Positions 46,166 through 53,491 of a stretch of DNA of 64,000 nt are shown here, in pieces (within the stretch, counting starts at the first letter, position 1; each line of letters begins with the position of its first letter). This DNA is from Methylobacter sp. KS41 (GTDB lineage Bacteria > Pseudomonadota > Gammaproteobacteria > Methylococcales > Methylomonadaceae). The stretch covers positions 1,116,001 to 1,180,000 of the forward strand of contig PHSP01000003.1 of the NCBI GenBank assembly GCA_002862125.1. The letters run 5' to 3'. The position numbers and the translations under genes are program-made. The notes under the pieces are model-generated. The model saw only the letters and a list, made by a program, of their open reading frames with translations, was not told the origin of the DNA and searched no databases.

Positions 46166-46648
46166 TTAGCCGCGGCTTCTAAAACCGGTTTTTTTCAGAA
46201 TTTTAGTGCTGTACAACACATCACACCCTTGATTGGAATCACCGAGCAAATCGGCAATCTGCTGAATTTGTTTATCAACATCCTTCTGGCTTTTGCCATG
46301 GACCATGGCAAACAAATTATAAGGCCATTCGGGTAGATGCCGTGGACGTTGGTAACAATGGCTGACAAACTCCAGTTGCCCGACCTTTTGGCCCAGCTCG
46401 TCAATGATTTCGTCAGGGACATTCCAGACGGTCATGCCGTTAAAACGATAACCCAGTTTATAATGATTGGGTACTACGCCGATGCGGCGAATAATGCCTT
46501 GTTCCTGCATGGCGGCCATGCGTTTCATAACTTCTTCAGCCGTTAAACCCAGTTGCTTGGCAATAAGCCGGTAGGGCTGTGGAGTAAGCGGCAAGCCGGC
46601 CTGGGTTACGCGCATAATTGCCAAGTCTGTTTCATCAAGTGTAATCAT
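46166..46648 (-). CDS. nirH: Haem d1 biosynthesis protein, NirH-like (siroheme decarboxylase component)
   Basis: Lrp/AsnC-like proteins NirD/L/G/H (AhbA/B relatives) decarboxylate siroheme to 12,18-didecarboxysiroheme. The 160-residue product has an N-terminal HTH and the L/H-type core GYRFNGMTVWNVPDE plus CYQRPRHLPEWPYNLFAMVHGK. Its ATG shares one base with the nirG stop. Distinguishing nirH from nirL is by order and is less certain than the family. Confidence 0.85.
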   Translation of the reverse strand: MITLDETDLAIMRVTQAGLPLTPQPYRLIAKQLGLTAEEVMKRMAAMQEQGIIRRIGVVPNHYKLGYRFNGMTVWNVPDEIIDELGQKVGQLEFVSHCYQRPRHLPEWPYNLFAMVHGKSQKDVDKQIQQIADLLGDSNQGCDVLYSTKILKKTGFRSRG

Positions 46649-47091
46649 CAGGCTTCCAGTTTTAAGCCGACAAAATATTCATTGATTTTGGGCATGTTGT
46701 AAACCGTCAAGCCGGTTTGCTGTTCTATCGCAGTGATGGTTTGCTGAATTTGTTCAGGCGTTTCTGTAGCAATAACAAACCACATGTTAAGCGCATGGTT
46801 ACGCGCGTAATTATGCGCTACCTCAGGAAAGGCATTGATGATAGCGGTGATTTCAGCAAAGCGCTCGGATGGCGCTTTAACCGCAGCCAATGTTAGGGCG
46901 CCGCCCATCAATTCAGCGTGGTAAAGCGGACCGAAGCGGGTCAAGATACCGTTATCTAACAGTGTCTGTAGCCGATCAATGAACGCCTGTTCAGTTAATC
47001 CCAGTTGTGTTGCAACCTGTTGATAAGGCGCATCACAGATAGGAAATCCTTCTTGCAGAGTATTAATAATACGGCGGTCTATTTCATCCAT
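46648..47091 (-). CDS. nirG: Haem d1 biosynthesis protein, NirG-like
   Basis: The 147-residue product is a second siroheme decarboxylase component of the D/G type: HTH (about 1-60), then RFGPLYHAELMGGALTLAAV and NYARNHALNMWFVIATE. It pairs with the L/H-type neighbour, as these enzymes form heteromers. A 21-bp REP hairpin separates it from nirL. Confidence 0.85.
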   Translation of the reverse strand: MDEIDRRIINTLQEGFPICDAPYQQVATQLGLTEQAFIDRLQTLLDNGILTRFGPLYHAELMGGALTLAAVKAPSERFAEITAIINAFPEVAHNYARNHALNMWFVIATETPEQIQQTITAIEQQTGLTVYNMPKINEYFVGLKLEA

Positions 47092-47112
47092 GTGGCAAAA
47101 GTTGTGATGTGT

Positions 47113-47159
47113 GTGGGAGCGGCTTTAGCCGCGCTCTTCGCGGCTAAAGCCGCTCCCAC
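47113..47159. repeat. REP element: perfect 21-bp stem, 5-base loop
   Basis: The arm GTGGGAGCGGCTTTAGCCGC(G) and its exact complement flank CTCTT. This is the classic GTGGGAGCGG-type REP. It contains the stop codon and last ten codons of the upstream nirL gene. Confidence 0.9.
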
Positions 47160-47628
47160 GTTGATAAATAGCGCCGCGTTGTTTAAAACAGCGGAGGCTG
47201 AATAAAATTTCCCGGTCAAAACCCGCCAAACCACATTCAGCGTTAAGCTGATCCAATTGCGTCAAGACAGTAGCCCGGTCTTTACCATGAATCATGCAAT
47301 ACAGATTATAAGGCCATCCGGTTTGCCGGGGACGTTGATAACACAGCGTGACAAAAGCAAACTGACTGATGTGTCCGCCCAGTTGCTTAACAAGATTATC
47401 GGGTACACTCCAGACTATCATGGCATTGGCGCGGTAACCGAGCTGGTGATGCTTGACGATCACACCCATGCGCTTGATCAGGCCTTTTTGTTTAAGCCGG
47501 GTGAGGCGTTCAATTACCTCGAATTCAGGCATGGCCAGCGTGTTACCAATTTCAGCGTAGGGTTTGGAGCAAACCGGCAGACCCATTTGCACAAGTTCCA
47601 GCAGCTGACGGTCGCGGGCGTCAAGCAT
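47125..47628 (-). CDS. nirL: Haem d1 biosynthesis protein, NirL-like, with REP-encoded C-terminus
   Basis: L/H-type siroheme decarboxylase component: HTH, then GYRANAMIVWSVPDNLV and CYQRPRQTGWPYNLYCMIHGK. The ATG at MLDARDRQLLELV overlaps the nirD stop by eight bases and gives 167 residues. The last ten residues, GSGFSREERG, are encoded entirely by the REP palindrome, so the native C-terminus was probably replaced when the repeat inserted. The core domain is intact. Confidence 0.85.
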   Translation of the reverse strand: MLDARDRQLLELVQMGLPVCSKPYAEIGNTLAMPEFEVIERLTRLKQKGLIKRMGVIVKHHQLGYRANAMIVWSVPDNLVKQLGGHISQFAFVTLCYQRPRQTGWPYNLYCMIHGKDRATVLTQLDQLNAECGLAGFDREILFSLRCFKQRGAIYQRGSGFSREERG

Positions 47629-48079
47629 TATGCAAATCCAGTTTAAAGCCCAAATCAATAAAAAAATCATCGACCAAAGGCATAGACATGGTTTTGAATC
47701 CGGTTTCCTGTTCTATGGCGTCGAGAACGGCTTGTAAATGACCTTCATCCGATGCAACAGCCACAAACCAGAGATTAAACGTGTGTTCACGTTCATAATT
47801 ATGATTGACTTCAGGATAGGCGCTGATTTTATCGGCAACTGCCTGTAGTTGCTGCTCAGGAACAGCCATCGCCACCAGGGTGCTGACGCCGATATGGTTG
47901 GGCGGGATGATTGGGCCTATGCGGCTGATAAAGTTGTTATCGTTTAACTCGGTTAATGCAGATAACACATCATCTTCACTGACCCCAAGCGTATTGGCAA
48001 TGTCCTGATAGGGCCGCGATGACAGCGGGAAGTCGCGCTGAAAATCGTTCAGCAGGTGTTTGTGCAATGGGGTCAGCAT
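47621..48079 (-). CDS. nirD: Haem d1 biosynthesis protein, NirD-like
   Basis: D/G-type siroheme decarboxylase component of about 152 residues from MLTPLHKHLLNDFQRDF. It has SRIGPIIPPNHIGVSTLVAMA and NYEREHTFNLWFVAVASDE. A 40-codon longer frame would overlap nirF and is rejected. It starts four bases after the nirF stop. Confidence 0.85.
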   Translation of the reverse strand: MLTPLHKHLLNDFQRDFPLSSRPYQDIANTLGVSEDDVLSALTELNDNNFISRIGPIIPPNHIGVSTLVAMAVPEQQLQAVADKISAYPEVNHNYEREHTFNLWFVAVASDEGHLQAVLDAIEQETGFKTMSMPLVDDFFIDLGFKLDLHNA

Positions 48080-48083
48080 CCGT

Positions 48084-49247
48084 TTATAAACCTGTTTTGT
48101 GCGCCCGTGAGCTAAAGAAAATGCCGTTGGGTTTTTGGGCTCGCAGACGAGCGATTTCCTGCAAAGTGCCGGTATCATAAACAACCAGTTGATTGTCATC
48201 TCTTACCGCTACCCAGACTTGTTCACCGCGTGGCGTGAATTCCATGTGCAGAACCGCCTTACCGGGCGTTAAGGTTTTAATTAATGATAAGTCCTTAACA
48301 TCAATAACTTGCAGTTGGTTGTTATCGGGTATAGCGAAATTGACCCAAACCTGCCGTCCGTCCGGTCTGGCCATGACAAAAACCGGTTGTCCGGGAACTG
48401 GTATGGCCTTTATAAGTTTCCAGTTCTGTTTATCGATGACTAAAACTTCGTGCTTGCCGATCGCCGGGGCAAAAACATAGTCATTCGCTACTGCCCAGCC
48501 TTCCAGGTGCGGCATTTTATAAACGGGCAGCTTTTCATTTGTCTTGACATAATCAGGTAAGATTCGTTTTACGCCCGCTTTAGTGTCCCATAAATCCAGT
48601 AATGCCATGCCGCTTTCACCAAATAATCCGGCAATATAATAGCGGCCATCGGGTGATATTAAGGCATCGTAAGGCAGTTTGCCAATATCCTTGAATTTTT
48701 CAATAACCGGTTTTTGCGGGTTTTTCATATCCAGAGTCCAGATTTCCCCGGCATCAAACAGGCTGAAAACAAAACGCTGTCCAGGCGCATCTACGAGACC
48801 TACTACTTTGGAACGTTTACCGTCGCCGTAGTCAGCTGGAATATCGGCTACCAGTTCCAGGGAATCCGAGGAAAACACTTTAACGCCGCCGGGCGTGTAA
48901 TTGGATACGGCAACCAGCTTGCCGTCCTGGGAAATCGCTCCGCCGATGCTGTTGCCCGCCTGAATAATGCGCTTGTCCAGTTTATCCTGCAATAGATCGA
49001 CTTTGCTTAAACCGCCATCGCGCCCGAAAATATAGGCGTAGCGCTGATCCCGGGAGAACACGACCGACGCATGAGACAAATCGCCCAGCTTTGGGATTCT
49101 GGCTAACTGCCTATGTTCAGTGGTATTGATGATGAGCGCGGCCCCGTCTTCGCGTTCAATGACGATACCTAAATCGCCGGTGGCGCGTAGTTCCGCCAGT
49201 GCGTTGAATGACAACAGGAAGCTTAGGAGTGATAAAAATTTGATCAT
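48084..49247 (-). CDS. nirF: Haem d1 biosynthesis protein NirF
   Basis: NirF is a periplasmic beta-propeller dehydrogenase-type protein of haem d1 synthesis, related to the d1 domain of NirS. The 387-residue product has a signal peptide (MIKFLSLLSFLLSFNALA). Its propeller strands resemble NirS (GGAISQDGKLVAVSNYTPGG, DALISPDGRYYIAGLFGESG, MPHLEGWAV). It lies nine bases after the yoeB stop. Confidence 0.92.
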   Translation of the reverse strand: MIKFLSLLSFLLSFNALAELRATGDLGIVIEREDGAALIINTTEHRQLARIPKLGDLSHASVVFSRDQRYAYIFGRDGGLSKVDLLQDKLDKRIIQAGNSIGGAISQDGKLVAVSNYTPGGVKVFSSDSLELVADIPADYGDGKRSKVVGLVDAPGQRFVFSLFDAGEIWTLDMKNPQKPVIEKFKDIGKLPYDALISPDGRYYIAGLFGESGMALLDLWDTKAGVKRILPDYVKTNEKLPVYKMPHLEGWAVANDYVFAPAIGKHEVLVIDKQNWKLIKAIPVPGQPVFVMARPDGRQVWVNFAIPDNNQLQVIDVKDLSLIKTLTPGKAVLHMEFTPRGEQVWVAVRDDNQLVVYDTGTLQEIARLRAQKPNGIFFSSRAHKTGL

Positions 49248-49256
49248 AAAAATGTG

Positions 49257-49511
49257 TTAATAATGAAAACGGCAGCCAATAACTTTAAGCATGTTATCGG
49301 TAATTTCATAAACCAGGCGATGTTCGCTATCAATGCGTCTTGACCAGCAACCTTGCAATTGATGTTTCAATGGCTCCGGTTTTCCAATCCCCGTAAATGG
49401 CGTGCGCTGTATCTCTTTTAGCAACTGATTAATTTTTCTGAGCGTTTGTTTATCGGTTTGTTGCCAATACAGATAATCTTCCCAGGCGTCGTCCGTAAAC
49501 AGGATATTCAT
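49257..49511 (-). CDS. yoeB: YoeB-type mRNA interferase toxin
   Basis: The 84-residue RelE-superfamily toxin keeps the YoeB catalytic residues at the same numbers as E. coli: Glu46, Arg65, His83 and Tyr84 (IGCRFHY at the end). YoeB cleaves mRNA at the ribosomal A site. It overlaps the antitoxin by four bases. It is co-directional with nirF and is placed inside the nir cluster. Confidence 0.93.
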   Translation of the reverse strand: MNILFTDDAWEDYLYWQQTDKQTLRKINQLLKEIQRTPFTGIGKPEPLKHQLQGCWSRRIDSEHRLVYEITDNMLKVIGCRFHY

Positions 49512-49762
49512 TCCTCAATCAATTCCTTTTGCATCAGCTGACCGCTACGTGCCTTGTCCAGTGAGCGTAGCAGTCTTTCGGCATTGGCGGGATTCGATAA
49601 TAAATAATGCGTTTCTTGCCATGCGTTAAAGTCTGCCAATGACAAAATAACTACATGATTATTGTCCTCACGGTTTACGATGCAAGGCTCATGGTCTTGA
49701 CAGGCTCTTTGGCAAAGCTGGTCAAAATTTTGTTGGGCTTCTTTAAAAAAAATGCTTTGCAT
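49508..49762 (-). CDS. yefM: YefM-type antitoxin
   Basis: The 84-residue antitoxin begins MQSIFFKEAQQNFDQLCQRA and has the Phd/YefM core CIVNREDNNHVVILSLADFNAWQET; the C-terminal helix would wrap YoeB. It would neutralise the toxin and autoregulate by binding upstream DNA. It starts nine bases after the HNH gene stop. Confidence 0.92.
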   Translation of the reverse strand: MQSIFFKEAQQNFDQLCQRACQDHEPCIVNREDNNHVVILSLADFNAWQETHYLLSNPANAERLLRSLDKARSGQLMQKELIEE

Positions 49763-49771
49763 AAAGATTTC

Positions 49772-50509
49772 CTAACTGGCTGATGATTGTGTTTGTATGT
49801 TTAACTTCATTTCGTCGATTGTATAAGGTGGACTTTTTTTGTGTAGCATAGCATGGCAATTAGGACATATAGGGCGAAGATCTTTAACAGGATCAACTTC
49901 ATAGCCTTGCCCAATCTCTGAAAGTTGAGTTAAGTGATGCACATGAATGAAATCCTTACCAATATCTCCATACACCTTTTCAAAATCACAACTGCACACT
50001 ACGCATTGAAAACCATAGTGTTCAATGCACTTGATTCTAGCTTCCTGATTTCTCTCGTATATATTTACATATACAGTCTTTTTCATTCCTTCAAACAGTG
50101 TTTCAGATTTATCCAATTCATCGGGATAAACTGTTACAGTTTGAGATAACAGAATTTTTTCATGCCGAGAAATAACAGCTCTTATACGATTTAAATTACC
50201 TCTACCAAGACCCTCGTAATATTCCACATGCTCTTTTACAGCCTTAATTGCATTACCTAGTTCGCTGACGCCATAATCATTTAAAATGTGAGTAAGAATA
50301 TAATTGGTTTGTTCTTCATTACCTGTTCTTGTGTATTTTTCGCCATCCATTATTTTCTTGAAATTAACAATAGAATCAGATGCTGAACCTCTATTCATAC
50401 CAAATTTAATCACTAAATCATTAATAGCTTGTTGTCTGCTAATTATTCCATGATATACATCAGCTGATGCTGAATATGCCGCCTGTATCATTTCTGTTGT
50501 TATTTTCAT
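49772..50509 (-). CDS. HNH endonuclease-domain protein
   Basis: The 245-residue product has an N-terminal helical region without recognised family (MKITTEMIQAAYSASADVYH). The C-terminal HNH fold has CVVCSCDFEKVYG, the catalytic FIHVHHLTQL, and CPNCHAMLHK (about 168-232), with CxxC zinc pairs. It resembles restriction-like HNH nucleases of defence or mobile loci. Its base composition is more AT-rich than the nir genes around it, suggesting acquisition. Substrate is unknown. Confidence 0.85.
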   Translation of the reverse strand: MKITTEMIQAAYSASADVYHGIISRQQAINDLVIKFGMNRGSASDSIVNFKKIMDGEKYTRTGNEEQTNYILTHILNDYGVSELGNAIKAVKEHVEYYEGLGRGNLNRIRAVISRHEKILLSQTVTVYPDELDKSETLFEGMKKTVYVNIYERNQEARIKCIEHYGFQCVVCSCDFEKVYGDIGKDFIHVHHLTQLSEIGQGYEVDPVKDLRPICPNCHAMLHKKSPPYTIDEMKLNIQTQSSAS

Positions 50510-50548
50510 GGCTCGTTCTTTTAACCCAGAACAAATAATGCATCGTTC

Positions 50549-50564
50549 CCACGCTCCAGCGTGG
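50549..50564. repeat. Short REP palindrome CCACGCT-CC-AGCGTGG
   Basis: Palindrome of the widespread GTTCCCACGCTCCAGCGTGG type. It marks the left end of nirC and the upstream edge of the HNH/yefM/yoeB insert. Confidence 0.7.
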
Positions 50565-50587
50565 CAGCGAAAAACCTAAAATTGATA

Positions 50588-50893
50588 TTAACGCTTATCC
50601 TTGCGCAAAACTCCAACCAGCCACAATGCCTCATCATGATTCATAAACGTTTGCCACGGCGGCATTGCCGTACCTTTGCGTCCGTTAAGAATCGTCGTAA
50701 CCAAAAACTCGTCCGCTTTTCCGTCCAGGCTGTCAGGTAATAATGCTGGCCCCATGCCGCCCTGCAGGGTTAAGCCATGACACGCGCCGCAATCATTTTT
50801 GAGCAGATTGCGGAGTGTGGCTTGCCGTTCCGGCGAAGGTTCGGCGGCTAAACAGTTGATGGAAACGAATAGAAAAAGCAGCGTTTTTTTCAT
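50588..50893 (-). CDS. nirC: Cytochrome c NirC-like
   Basis: The 101-residue product has a signal peptide (MKKTLLFLFVSINCLAA) and one haem c site CGACH (Cys35, Cys38, His39), with a distal Met in TAMPPW. NirC is proposed as an electron donor to NirS or a partner in d1 maturation. It is separated from the upstream cytochrome by a long inverted repeat. Confidence 0.85.
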   Translation of the reverse strand: MKKTLLFLFVSINCLAAEPSPERQATLRNLLKNDCGACHGLTLQGGMGPALLPDSLDGKADEFLVTTILNGRKGTAMPPWQTFMNHDEALWLVGVLRKDKR

Positions 50894-50984
50894 AGTTGGT
50901 CAGTGCATAAAAATAGTTAATCGTTTTTTTCAAAGTTACCCGGAAAAGTTTTGTTCTTTGTGCCCATGATTAAAGATATTCGTT

Positions 50985-51057
50985 GTAGGGCGTGCTATGC
51001 TCGCCTTGGCTTGGCCCTGATGTCTTGGATTAATAAGGCGCGCGAGGCACGCCCTAC
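50985..51057. repeat. Long inverted repeat between the two cytochrome c genes
   Basis: Outer arms GTAGGGCGTGC and GCACGCCCTAC are perfect, with inner partial pairing (CTCGCC/GGCGCG). BIME-like; related arms occur after nifB. Confidence 0.65.
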
Positions 51058-51122
51058 TAAGAAGAGCAAAGATTATTTAGATGAGTTGCTACGCTTGATG
51101 GACTTCCTTATGTCAGCCCATC

Positions 51123-51434
51123 CTACGGTTTCAAGCCCGCATAATAAGCGGCCACATTGCTAATATCATTATCCGTCAATGAGCCGGCAATCGCGTTCAT
51201 AATATCGGATTTACGGGTTTTATCGCGGTATTGTTCCAGTGCTGATTTCAGGTAAGCGTAATCACGGCCCGCCAACGGCGGAAACGGCGCATCGGCTGAA
51301 GGGTTCTTAATTCCGTGGCATTGCGAACACACGGCGGCAGCTCTGGCCTGGCCTGCATAAATACTGGCGGCATTAACGCTGTGGACCGGTGAGAGTCCCA
51401 GCATTAATGCGCCTGAAAGTGCCATGAGTCTCAT
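51123..51434 (-). CDS. Cytochrome c (c551/NirM-like) of the nir operon
   Basis: The 103-residue product has a signal peptide (cleaving near VNAAS), haem motif CSQCH (Cys36, Cys39, His40) and a distal Met in DIMNAIAG. It is the probable electron donor to NirS. Its ATG shares one base with the nirS stop, so translation is coupled. NirM/c551 identity is inferred from position. Confidence 0.85.
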   Translation of the reverse strand: MRLMALSGALMLGLSPVHSVNAASIYAGQARAAAVCSQCHGIKNPSADAPFPPLAGRDYAYLKSALEQYRDKTRKSDIMNAIAGSLTDNDISNVAAYYAGLKP

Positions 51435-53032
51435 TATTTTGCCCCTTTCATTTTGATCGCGTTTTCGAACTCATCAGGTGAAAGGCCGCGCGTCATGTAT
51501 TTAACCCGGCCGTGAGAGAAGATACCTGCCGGGCTTTCCATAGCGATTGATGCCACTTTTTGTAAGGATGTGGAATCATAAACGACCACTTCATCACCGC
51601 TGTAACCAGCGCTGACATACAGGAATTTACCGTCGGCGCTGTATTCAGGAAAATAGGCATGCCCGCCTACATCCAGGGTTTTAACCACTTCCAGGCTTTT
51701 CTTGTCGATCAGCTGAACAGTGCGGGCGCGCCTGTCCTTGGAGATAATATCCACGGCGACATAAGGCGCATTGGCATGGGCGGCAGGCGATTCAGTGCCG
51801 CCTGAGACGGGCACTTGTTTAACCACTTCCATTTTGTCCAGATCCCAGACGCTGACGACCATTTTGTCGCAATCGCCAAAGTTGGTGCCGAACCCCAAGG
51901 TGCGGCCGTTCACTTCAACTGCAGCGCCGCCGCCAACGTGCGGAACGCAACCGGCCTCGAGTTTTTTGATGATTTTGCGCTCATTTAAATCAATCGCCGT
52001 GACGATGCTGTCGTCATAAGAGGCAACCATCAATTTACTGCCGCCATGGGTTAAAAAGGCGTCATGCAGATGGCGGCCCACATTTTCAATTTTGGTAACA
52101 GGGAAGCCCTCTTTTAAATCAACCACCCAGACTTGACCGGCATTTTCCAGCGCAATAGCAAAAATATCGGCAAACGGGGTGCCGATAACCATGCCGGAAT
52201 CGGAGGTGACCATCTTGCCGTCCGGATCGATGCCTTCCAGTTCAAAGGTTTTGAGCGGTTCCAGGGTATCGGCATCAAGAATTACGGCGTTGTGCGGCAC
52301 ATAAGACCCTGCCATTATGTATTTGCCGTCACGGGAAACGCCAAGACCCGGACCGTTGAATCCAGTCTTAACGCTACGGACGATCTGCATTGAATAGAGA
52401 TCGACTTTAAAAATTTCGGCAGTATCATTTTTTACATAAGCCCAGCGAGGATTGGCGGGGTTGTAGTCGATAATATGCGCGGCAGTGCCTGTAGAAATTT
52501 CACCGATTTGTTTATGCGTAACGCTGTTGATGAATACCGCTTTCGAGCCTGAACCGCGCCCGTATTTGCCTCGCGCAGCTACGCCGATAATATTATTAAT
52601 GTCGTCGATTTCATAGGTTGGCTTGGTTGGAAGCGCGCTTTCATCTTTAACGTACACTTTAATTGACGCTTTAATATCATCAATCGTCCAGGCAGGGTTC
52701 GCTTGTTTGGGAGTGGTTTGTAAATGTTTAACCAGGCCGCGAATTTCATCATCCGTTAGGCGGCCGTAAAACGGAGGCATTAAGGTGTCAAAACTGCCGG
52801 CCATGATAATAGTGCGCAAAGCCGTAGGGCTGCGGCCTTTCAAGGATTCTGAATTTAATCCGGGCGCAATAAACCCGCCATGGTCAGAGCCGTGACAACT
52901 GGCGCAATTTTCTTCATACAATTTATGCATTTTTTGGGCATCATCAGAGGCGGCTAGCGCGCCTAACGGCAACAACAGGGTCGCTAAGCCGGCAATGACT
53001 GAATTGGACAGACGCATTTTTGGTGTTTTCAT
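51434..53032 (-). CDS. nirS: Cytochrome cd1 nitrite reductase
   Basis: NirS is the periplasmic NO-forming nitrite reductase. The 532-residue product has a signal peptide (ends LGALA), a cytochrome c domain with CASCHG (Cys43, Cys46, His47), and a d1 eight-bladed propeller (about 140-530). The catalytic histidines are likely in GRHLHDAFL and CVPHVGGG. It starts the leftward nir run. The d1 genes nirJ, nirE and nirN are not in this window. Confidence 0.96.
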   Translation of the reverse strand: MKTPKMRLSNSVIAGLATLLLPLGALAASDDAQKMHKLYEENCASCHGSDHGGFIAPGLNSESLKGRSPTALRTIIMAGSFDTLMPPFYGRLTDDEIRGLVKHLQTTPKQANPAWTIDDIKASIKVYVKDESALPTKPTYEIDDINNIIGVAARGKYGRGSGSKAVFINSVTHKQIGEISTGTAAHIIDYNPANPRWAYVKNDTAEIFKVDLYSMQIVRSVKTGFNGPGLGVSRDGKYIMAGSYVPHNAVILDADTLEPLKTFELEGIDPDGKMVTSDSGMVIGTPFADIFAIALENAGQVWVVDLKEGFPVTKIENVGRHLHDAFLTHGGSKLMVASYDDSIVTAIDLNERKIIKKLEAGCVPHVGGGAAVEVNGRTLGFGTNFGDCDKMVVSVWDLDKMEVVKQVPVSGGTESPAAHANAPYVAVDIISKDRRARTVQLIDKKSLEVVKTLDVGGHAYFPEYSADGKFLYVSAGYSGDEVVVYDSTSLQKVASIAMESPAGIFSHGRVKYMTRGLSPDEFENAIKMKGAK

Positions 53033-53356
53033 TCTTATGGACTCCTAGTAGTATTGAATCAATATTATCTTGTCTGATTAAAAAGCTCAAGCTTGATTTC
53101 AGTTATTATTTTAAGAATATGGATAAAACCGGTCATGAAAGGTTGGCGCCTCTTATATTACATCATTAAGCCCTCGAAAAATCAGTTCGTCCGCAAAACA
53201 CAAATTAACGAAAACATTTCAAGAAATGTCAAGTGACTAAAGTTTGACGGGCTTAACCAATATAAATCCCGTATTATCGGGTATTTTCTGCGCTATTAGA
53301 GTTGCGTTACCAAAATCTATTGGTATAATACTCAGCTCTTGAAGTTATATAGCTTC
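53033..53356. other. nirS upstream region with a palindrome
   Basis: The stretch holds ACATTTC-AA-GAAATGT (53214-53229), perfect arms around two bases, about 180 bases before the nirS start. No TTGAT-N4-ATCAA Fnr/Dnr box was found. It could be an operator for a nitrite/NO regulator or belong to the tRNA-Val side. Confidence 0.4.
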
Positions 53357-53433
53357 AGGCGCGTAGCTCAGTTGGTTAGAGCACCACCTTGACATGGTGG
53401 GGGTCGTTGGTTCGAGTCCAATCGCGCCTACCA
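53357..53433 (+). tRNA. tRNA-Val (anticodon GAC)
   Basis: The 77-base cloverleaf has acceptor AGGCGCG/CGCGCCT, D-arm GCTCAGTTGGTTAGAGC, anticodon stem CCACC/GGTGG with loop TTGACAT (GAC), T-arm TTGGTTCGAGTCCAA, and encoded CCA. thrS follows by 58 bases. Confidence 0.97.
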
Positions 53434-53491
53434 GACATTAAAGCACTGCTCAAGCGGTGCTTTTTTTATTGTAGCAACCAAAAGTATAAAG

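Noticed and set aside
53033..53356. Fnr/Dnr box upstream of nirS
   Set aside because: TTGA-like halves occur near 53054 and 53093, but none pairs with the required ATCAA at four-base spacing.
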